Shown here piece after piece: positions 7,495 through 12,477 of a stretch of 12,477 nucleotides of DNA. The notes under the pieces are model-generated. The model ran no database searches and was not told the DNA's origin. It was given only the letters and a program-made list of their open reading frames with translations. The stretch is from DAONLM01 sp035406685. Its GTDB lineage: Bacteria > Spirochaetota > GWE2-31-10 > MWDO01. The DNA lies in NCBI GenBank assembly GCA_035406685.1, contig DAONLM010000080.1, positions 1 through 12,477 of the forward strand, in the 5' to 3' direction. Position numbers and translations under genes: made by a program. How positions within the stretch are numbered: position 1 is the first letter of the stretch; each line of letters starts with the position of its first letter.

Positions 7495-7522
7495 TTGACA
7501 ATAAATATACTAGTTATATAAT
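7495..7522 (+). promoter_or_regulatory. Consensus promoter for the TPR / NHL-VWA operon
   Basis: TTGACA (7495-7500) and TATAAT (7517-7522) are both perfect, with a 16-base spacer. Transcription would start near 7529, about 28 bases before the ATG at 7557. The ribosome binding site is a repeated GGGAGG run at 7545-7555. Confidence 0.8.
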
Positions 7523-7556
7523 AGCATATATTATTAAAAAGATTGGGAGGGAGGGA

Positions 7557-8267
7557 ATGTCATCTAAAATAAATGAAAATTTATTAGAGGTAAATACCCT
7601 TTTAAAAGAAGCAATAATTCAATATAATAGGAAAAATATTGAAGAGGCAAAACTTTTATTTTCACAGGTACTTGATTCTGATCCAGTAAACCCAGAAGCA
7701 AATTATTATTTAGGTTTAATCTACTCAAAAGAAGAAAATTATAAAAAGGCTGTAATATATTTAAAATCTGTTGTTGATACTGGTATAAATTTTTTATTTA
7801 CCCAGCAATGTAGAATGATATTGGGATATATATACTTTAAGAATACAGAATATAAAAGAGCAGAATACGAATTTAAAGAAGTAATGAAATCAAATTTAGA
7901 GATAATTCAGGTCTATGCTGCTCTTGCCGCTATTTATCATAAATTACAGGAAAAAGAGAATGCATTAAAATTTGCAGAAAAAGCATATAATCTTGATCCA
8001 TATAATTTAAATGCAAAAAATACATTTGCCTATCTATTATGTGACTATAATATTGATATTCAAAAAGCGCTTGAACTATTAAGAGAAGTGATAAGAATAA
8101 AACCAGATAACCCAGCATATCTTGATTCTTTAGGCTGGGCATACTATAAAAAAGGTGATATAAAGGCATCACTTGCCTCATTAAAAAAGGCTTTAGAAAT
8201 TTCTGACAATAATCCAGAAATAAAAGAGCATTATGATATTGTGGTAAAAAAAATGAAAGGATTTTAA
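7557..8267 (+). CDS. Cytoplasmic tetratricopeptide repeat (TPR) protein
   Basis: The 236 residues are almost entirely TPR units, about six: near 13-46, 47-80, 83-116, 117-150, 151-184 and 185-218. Typical TPR patterns are PEANYYLGLIYSKEENYKKA, ALKFAEKAYNLDPYNLNAK and AYLDSLGWAYYKKGDIKAS. There is no signal peptide or transmembrane segment, so it should act in the cytoplasm as a protein-binding scaffold; the partner is unknown. It is the first gene of an operon with the exported TPR/NHL/VWA protein, whose ATG follows its stop after 2 bases, so the two are probably translationally coupled. The start is fixed by the very strong GGGAGG Shine-Dalgarno run and the consensus promoter. The repeat family is certain; the specific role is not known. 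Confidence 0.88.
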   Translation: MSSKINENLLEVNTLLKEAIIQYNRKNIEEAKLLFSQVLDSDPVNPEANYYLGLIYSKEENYKKAVIYLKSVVDTGINFLFTQQCRMILGYIYFKNTEYKRAEYEFKEVMKSNLEIIQVYAALAAIYHKLQEKENALKFAEKAYNLDPYNLNAKNTFAYLLCDYNIDIQKALELLREVIRIKPDNPAYLDSLGWAYYKKGDIKASLASLKKALEISDNNPEIKEHYDIVVKKMKGF

Positions 8268-8269
8268 TT

Positions 8270-10309
8270 ATGAATTCTAAAAGAATAATTATAATCACTT
8301 TAATCTGTTTACTAAAAATTGCAATTTATTCACAGGAAAGTATAAATTTAGACTATGAATATTCAATGGACGAATTTCAAAGAGGGATAAGGGCTTTTCA
8401 TAATACACAATATGAACAAGCAATAATTCATTTTTTAAAATCACTATCCTTTTATGATGACAATAAAGAGAGTAGATATTTTTTAGGAGAAGCTTATAGA
8501 AAGGCTGGCTATGAACAGAATGCTTTATTTGTATGGAATTATCTTTTGAGTACTGGTTATGAAAGTAGATATTTAAAAAGTAAAATCGCATATCTTTATG
8601 GCAAAAAAGGACTATTAAATCAGATATTTATTGATAAAGGATATCTTTTAAGAGAAGATATAAAAGGATTTTATAGTCATAAAGAGATACCATTATTTAT
8701 AAAACCAGCACAAATATTCGTTGATGAAAAGAATCATTATTTTATAACATCTTTTCTTACTCAAACAATAGTGGAATTGGATTCAAATCTGAAATTTGTT
8801 AGAAACTATATATCAACAATTCCAAAAATAGAGGCTCCATTTGGAATTGTGGTTGATAAAAATGGCAATCTTTATGTTTCTGATTTTAAAAGAGATGTTA
8901 TTTTAAAAATAAATAACAAAAATATAGTAGAAAAAGAGATTGGATTTAAAGGTATTGGTGAAGGGGGGCTTCTTGGCCCAAAACATCTTTTAATAGATGA
9001 TGATTCAAATTTATATGTGTCTGATTCTGGCAACAAAAGAATTAATAAATATACACTGGATGGCAAAATATTATTCTCTTTTGGCACAGAAAAAAATGGG
9101 GATGGTAAACTAACGAGTCCAAATGGCCTTTTTTATTACAATGAGAATATCTATGTATGTGATAGAGATACAAATAGAATAGTTATTTTTGATAAAAATG
9201 GCAATTATATTAGATCTTTTGGAGAAGACTATCTTGTTAAGCCTTATGATATAACAAGAGATGCACTCGGTAGATTTTTGATTTTATGTGAAAAGGATAT
9301 ATGGGTATATGAAGAGAATAATTCATTATGGTATAAAATAGATACAGTTGGTAGTAGACTCGAAAGGGGGATATCCATAGCAAGTGATAAGGACAAGAAT
9401 ATTTTAATCACAGATTTTAATAGATCAAGATTACTTGTTTTATCCCTCGAAAGAGAAAGATACACCAATCTTAATATAAATATAGATAGGATTCTCTCTC
9501 AAAAATTTCCAAGTGTCCATGTTATATTAACAGTAGAAAAAGATGACTTTTCATCGCCTACTGGTATTGATAGCAGCAATATCACAATATATGAAAATGG
9601 GAGAATGGTTCCAATGATAGGGACACTCTATACAAAAAATAAAAATGAAATAAATGATATAGTTGTTATATATGACAGAAATAGTAATATGAAAAAATAT
9701 AAAGATGATTTTAAAAAGATTATGGATAGCTGGATAAAAGATTCAGAAGGGAAAGTAAATCTAAGTCTTGTTTCTATAATGGAGGATAGAGTTATTATAG
9801 AGAATGATTTTGGATCTTCAAGATTGTCAATACTGGACTCCATTGATGATCCTATTTCTGGTTATTATACAGACAAAGGCATTGCAATAAAGACCGGAAT
9901 TTATCACATGTTAAATAGATTTTCAAAAAAGGCAATAATAATTGTAACAGATTCAACAGAAACTGGAATGGATTTTGAAAAATTTAAGATAGAAGATGCT
10001 ATTTCTCTTGCTAAAAATAATGATATTCCTATATATGTGGTATCATTTTCGGATGGAAATTTGACAGAATTATATAAATACATTGCTAAGAAAACTAATG
10101 GTGATTATTATAGAGCATACAAAAGATCGGATTTAAAAGATCTATTTAAAAAAATAATTGAAAGTAAAGGTAGAGAAATTGTTGTATCTTATAGATCTTC
10201 TTCAAGATCAAGATTTGGTGAAGAACCAATTAATGTTGAAGTAGAAATTGAATATAATGGGATAAAAGGCTGGGCAAAATCAGTATATTATCCCCCTATT
10301 TATAGATAG
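8270..10309 (+). CDS. Exported protein with TPR, NHL beta-propeller and VWA-like domains
   Basis: The 679-residue protein starts with a signal-peptide-like segment (1-21, ending IAIYS, probable cleavage before Q22). It has no lipobox: C13 is buried in the hydrophobic core. Residues 30-115 look like two or three TPR-like helical repeats. Residues about 140-395 hold five or six NHL-type repeats, for example FGIVVDKNGNLYVSDF (191-206) and LLIDDDSNLYVSDSGNKRI (240-258). Residues about 463-630 resemble a VWA domain with IVVIYDRNSN and IIIVTDSTE. The metal-site motif DxSxS reads DRNSN (469-473), so metal-dependent adhesion is uncertain. It is likely a periplasmic or surface scaffold. AAAGG at 8256-8260 serves as ribosome binding site inside the previous gene. 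The ligand is unknown. Confidence 0.83.
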   Translation: MNSKRIIIITLICLLKIAIYSQESINLDYEYSMDEFQRGIRAFHNTQYEQAIIHFLKSLSFYDDNKESRYFLGEAYRKAGYEQNALFVWNYLLSTGYESRYLKSKIAYLYGKKGLLNQIFIDKGYLLREDIKGFYSHKEIPLFIKPAQIFVDEKNHYFITSFLTQTIVELDSNLKFVRNYISTIPKIEAPFGIVVDKNGNLYVSDFKRDVILKINNKNIVEKEIGFKGIGEGGLLGPKHLLIDDDSNLYVSDSGNKRINKYTLDGKILFSFGTEKNGDGKLTSPNGLFYYNENIYVCDRDTNRIVIFDKNGNYIRSFGEDYLVKPYDITRDALGRFLILCEKDIWVYEENNSLWYKIDTVGSRLERGISIASDKDKNILITDFNRSRLLVLSLERERYTNLNINIDRILSQKFPSVHVILTVEKDDFSSPTGIDSSNITIYENGRMVPMIGTLYTKNKNEINDIVVIYDRNSNMKKYKDDFKKIMDSWIKDSEGKVNLSLVSIMEDRVIIENDFGSSRLSILDSIDDPISGYYTDKGIAIKTGIYHMLNRFSKKAIIIVTDSTETGMDFEKFKIEDAISLAKNNDIPIYVVSFSDGNLTELYKYIAKKTNGDYYRAYKRSDLKDLFKKIIESKGREIVVSYRSSSRSRFGEEPINVEVEIEYNGIKGWAKSVYYPPIYR

Positions 10310-10310
10310 A

Positions 10311-11654
10311 TTAATGTTCAACACCAAATATAACATCAGATTTAATTGAAGAAGCATGAATTTCAAAACCTTTAATTAAATTAGTAAGAATTTGAGCTTG
10401 ACCAGCAAGATTTGATATTGCAGCCTTCATATTTTGAGTATCATTGTTAATATTTTTAGTTAATACTCCAATATTTGTAAGACTCTCTTTTAAAGAATTG
10501 GTAGTTTCTGATTGTTTATTTATTGCCTCATTAATTTCTGACATTAAATCCTCTGTCTCTTTTATAGAGGCCACGATCCTGGATAATGCCTTTTTTGCTC
10601 TTTCACTTACTGTTACACCTTTTGAAATAGACTCAACGGTCTCCTCTATTGTTTGATAAATAGTTTTTGCTGCTTTAGAACTTGATTCTGCAAGATTTCT
10701 TATTTCAGTTGCAACTACTCCAAATCCTTTACCCTCTTCACCTGCATGGGCTGCCTGAATTGCTGCATTCAATGCTAATAAATTTGTCTCATCTGCTATA
10801 TCGCTTATAAAATTCATTGTGGAAATTATTTTCTCTGACATATCACTTATTCTATGCATCTCTTCTATAAGAGAAAGTATCTCAGCTGAACTATTGTCAG
10901 CCTCTTTTATCGAATTTTTACTATTTTCATATGCTGTTTCAACATAATGCCTTATACTCTGCATTGCTTCATTTAAAATTTTTGCAGAATTGTCAATTTG
11001 TAGAATAGAATCTTCCTGTTGATCTGTCTTATTTGCCATAGAACTTGCAAAATAAGATAAGGCATCTGAATTTCCTACAATATCCAATGCAGATAGTTCT
11101 ACTTTGGTGATTATATCAGAAATTTCTTTTATTACTTTTTCAATAGGCTCTGCTAATGGCCCTAAATTACTTTTTAAATAATAATCTTTTTCAATATCAA
11201 ATGAAAGTTTCCCTTCAGATATTTTTATAAGAATATCTTCTGCCACTTTGCTACTTTTTTTTACTTTATGTCTATATAATATATAGAAAAAAAATCCAAG
11301 TGAAAGGCTAACCAATGTAAAAAATGCCCCTTTTACTATCATATTTTCAAATTTTAAATTAATATAAAATAGACCGACTAACATTAGAATAGGGAAAAGA
11401 AAGAATTCAAAAATAGTTAAAATAAAAGAAATTCCTTTTATCTCTTTATGTATTTTTTTCTTTTCTTTTACTTTCTTTACTTTTTTTGTATTTTCTAGTG
11501 GTTTTTTATCTTCTTCTTTGATATTGAGAGGATTTACATTATCAAAATCTTCTTCATTATTACTTTCTCCAGCAAGTTGTTCCTGAAGTTGTCTTATAAA
11601 TTCCTCTTCATCACCTGGATTTAAAGATAGCCCCTCTTGATTTTCTATTGCCAT
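10311..11654 (-). CDS. Methyl-accepting chemotaxis protein without a sizeable periplasmic sensor domain
   Basis: MCPs form receptor arrays that control CheA and hence flagellar rotation. The signalling tip is clear: ISDIADETNLLALNAAIQ (283-300), AAHAGEEGKGFGVVATEI (301-318), then RNLAESS. H303 replaces the common Arg of EAARAGE, a change I recall as frequent in spirochaetes. Two membrane segments (about 75-98 and 106-127) are joined by only about 8 residues, so there is no periplasmic ligand domain. Residues 1-73 are cytoplasmic, first acidic then Lys-rich. Residues 128-190 are HAMP-like or a linker. No CheR-tethering pentapeptide ends the protein. GGAG lies 12 bases before the ATG, longer than usual, but no other Met is near. 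A sigma-28-like promoter lies upstream. Its stop is 1 base from that of the convergent gene. Confidence 0.92.
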   Translation of the reverse strand: MAIENQEGLSLNPGDEEEFIRQLQEQLAGESNNEEDFDNVNPLNIKEEDKKPLENTKKVKKVKEKKKIHKEIKGISFILTIFEFFLFPILMLVGLFYINLKFENMIVKGAFFTLVSLSLGFFFYILYRHKVKKSSKVAEDILIKISEGKLSFDIEKDYYLKSNLGPLAEPIEKVIKEISDIITKVELSALDIVGNSDALSYFASSMANKTDQQEDSILQIDNSAKILNEAMQSIRHYVETAYENSKNSIKEADNSSAEILSLIEEMHRISDMSEKIISTMNFISDIADETNLLALNAAIQAAHAGEEGKGFGVVATEIRNLAESSSKAAKTIYQTIEETVESISKGVTVSERAKKALSRIVASIKETEDLMSEINEAINKQSETTNSLKESLTNIGVLTKNINNDTQNMKAAISNLAGQAQILTNLIKGFEIHASSIKSDVIFGVEH

Positions 11655-11689
11655 TTTTTATATTATCTCCAGAATAAAGTTTTTTTATT

Positions 11690-11717
11690 TTATCGGTTAA
11701 ATTAACTATATTTTTTA
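11690..11717 (-). promoter_or_regulatory. Candidate sigma-28 (FliA) promoter for the chemotaxis receptor gene
   Basis: The minus strand reads TAAAAAAT (11717-11710), 12 bases, then ACCGATAA (11697-11690). The known sigma-28 consensus is TAAAGTTT, 11 bases, GCCGATAA. Seven of eight -10 positions match and the -35 keeps TAAA; spacing is one base long. The start would fall near 11683, just upstream of the GGAG site. Confidence 0.5.
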
Positions 11718-11821
11718 TAGATAAACGACTACTTTACAAAAAATAAAAAATATTTCCTACTGAATTGAATTTTATTTAAAAAAGTAAGTCATTAATGAAC
11801 AAATTTATCCTATGCGGGGCC

Positions 11822-11875
11822 GATTTTATTTTTAGAGAGATAAAAAGATAGAATTAGCCTAAGGTAAGTTTTGAG
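11822..11875 (-). repeat. Intergenic repeat copy B, downstream of the right RHH-like gene
   Basis: The core 11822-11856, read on the minus strand, is identical to 342-376 at 33 of 35 positions. It begins 61 bases after the stop codon of the right-end gene, close to the 53 bases seen for copy A. Upstream similarity (CTCAAAAC, ACC, GG) reaches about 11875. It also lies about 105 bases upstream of the receptor gene's -35 box, in the same orientation. Function is unknown. Confidence 0.75.
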
Positions 11876-11917
11876 TAATAAAGATAGAATGGTTGAATTT
11901 TAGAAAGATTACTAATT

Positions 11918-12421
11918 TCATAGGAATTTTATCTCTTTCAGGCAAAATTTGACGTTGAATTTGAGTAAAAAATAGTCGTTATGTTCATCTGGGACTGGGA
12001 TATCTGGGGAACCAATCTTCACCACCACAGCCTTAGATTCCCTTAAACTTTCTATTTCCTTTTCCCATTCTTCTATTCTTTTTGTAAACTCCTCTTCTCC
12101 CTCTACTTCAATGCCAGCAAAATATAATTCCAGAAGTTCACGTATAAGAATCGCAATACTGAATGAGTTAATATGGTCATGAACCAATTTTAACTCATTA
12201 TATACCTCTTCTGGAATATAAATTCTAATCCTTTGAGTTGCACCTATAAATCTATAATCTTTATCCCTCCTTTTCTCAAAAAGATGCTTTCTCTTTAATA
12301 CTGGAAGCATAAAGATTATAATTTCCCTTATTAAAGTAGAAAGATCTTTATCTTTTTTATCTTTTAAATTGTTAATTTTTTCAAAAAGATTTTGATTTAA
12401 TACAAAATCGAACTCTTTCAT
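11918..12421 (-). CDS. Putative DNA-binding protein with two ribbon-helix-helix-like segments
   Basis: No named family is recognised. The 167 residues contain two similar segments, each a short strand followed by two helices in the ribbon-helix-helix style. The first is about 2-42 (EFDFVLNQNLFEKINNL, then LSTLIREIIIFML). The second is about 63-103 (QRIRIYIPEEVYNELKLV, then FSIAILIRELLELYF). They are joined by a basic linker (KRKHLFEKRRDKDYR). RHH proteins normally dimerise, so a tandem copy could fold as a single-chain pair. Residues 105-130 are highly charged, and the last 37 residues are unlike anything I know. AGGAG lies 8 bases before the ATG. A paralogue fragment lies at 1-288 in the opposite orientation, and both are followed by the same repeat. 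DNA binding is inferred, not shown. Confidence 0.7.
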   Translation of the reverse strand: MKEFDFVLNQNLFEKINNLKDKKDKDLSTLIREIIIFMLPVLKRKHLFEKRRDKDYRFIGATQRIRIYIPEEVYNELKLVHDHINSFSIAILIRELLELYFAGIEVEGEEEFTKRIEEWEKEIESLRESKAVVVKIGSPDIPVPDEHNDYFLLKFNVKFCLKEIKFL

Positions 12422-12477
12422 ACTTACATCTCCTTTTTATAAAAAATATTTCTATATATTAATCACAAAATTTTTAA

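Noticed and set aside
7930..8298. 122-residue minus-strand ORF over the TPR gene end
   Set aside because: Its Leu/Phe/Tyr-rich composition is the usual complement of an AT-rich helical gene; the TPR repeats on the plus strand explain the sequence.
11875..11913. AGTAAT / ATTACT pair as a terminator for the right-end gene
   Set aside because: The stem is only 6 bp of mostly A-T pairs with a loop of 27 bases and no T-tract, too weak to support.

Overview
The window is strongly AT-rich DNA that reads as a spirochaete chromosome. The decisive evidence is a full-length cytoplasmic filament protein CfpA, a family known only from spirochaetes. From memory, the gene order PPDK-type protein / hypothetical / cfpA matches the Treponema pallidum TP0746-TP0748 neighbourhood. 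No rRNA, tRNA, CRISPR array or insertion sequence was seen. The species cannot be named from this window.

Layout: bases 1-288 hold the 3' part of a gene (+) whose product resembles the gene at the far right end. An intergenic repeat and a promoter follow, then trmB (+, 493-1110) and a bidirectional terminator. A minus-strand block reads right to left: cfpA (7164-5221), a strong hairpin terminator, an uncharacterised 333-residue protein (5105-4104), and a 965-residue PEP-utilising, PPDK-like protein (4063-1166). A 392-base AT-rich divergent region carries a promoter for cfpA on one strand and one for a two-gene plus-strand operon on the other: a cytoplasmic TPR protein (7557-8267) and an exported TPR/NHL/VWA protein (8270-10309). 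A methyl-accepting chemotaxis protein (11654-10311) converges on that operon with a 1-base gap and has a sigma-28-like promoter. The right end holds a small protein with two ribbon-helix-helix-like segments (12421-11918).

Themes: the middle of the window serves cell shape and motility (filament ribbon, chemotaxis receptor). The PPDK-like protein keeps its phospho-histidine, PEP/pyruvate and Mg sites, but the residues of the usual ATP site appear replaced, so it may not be an ordinary dikinase. The two ends carry members of one small putative DNA-binding gene family in opposite orientation. Each is followed, 50-60 bases after its stop codon, by a copy of the same 35-base element (33/35 identical). 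This gene-plus-3'-element unit is the least explained and most interesting signal in the window.
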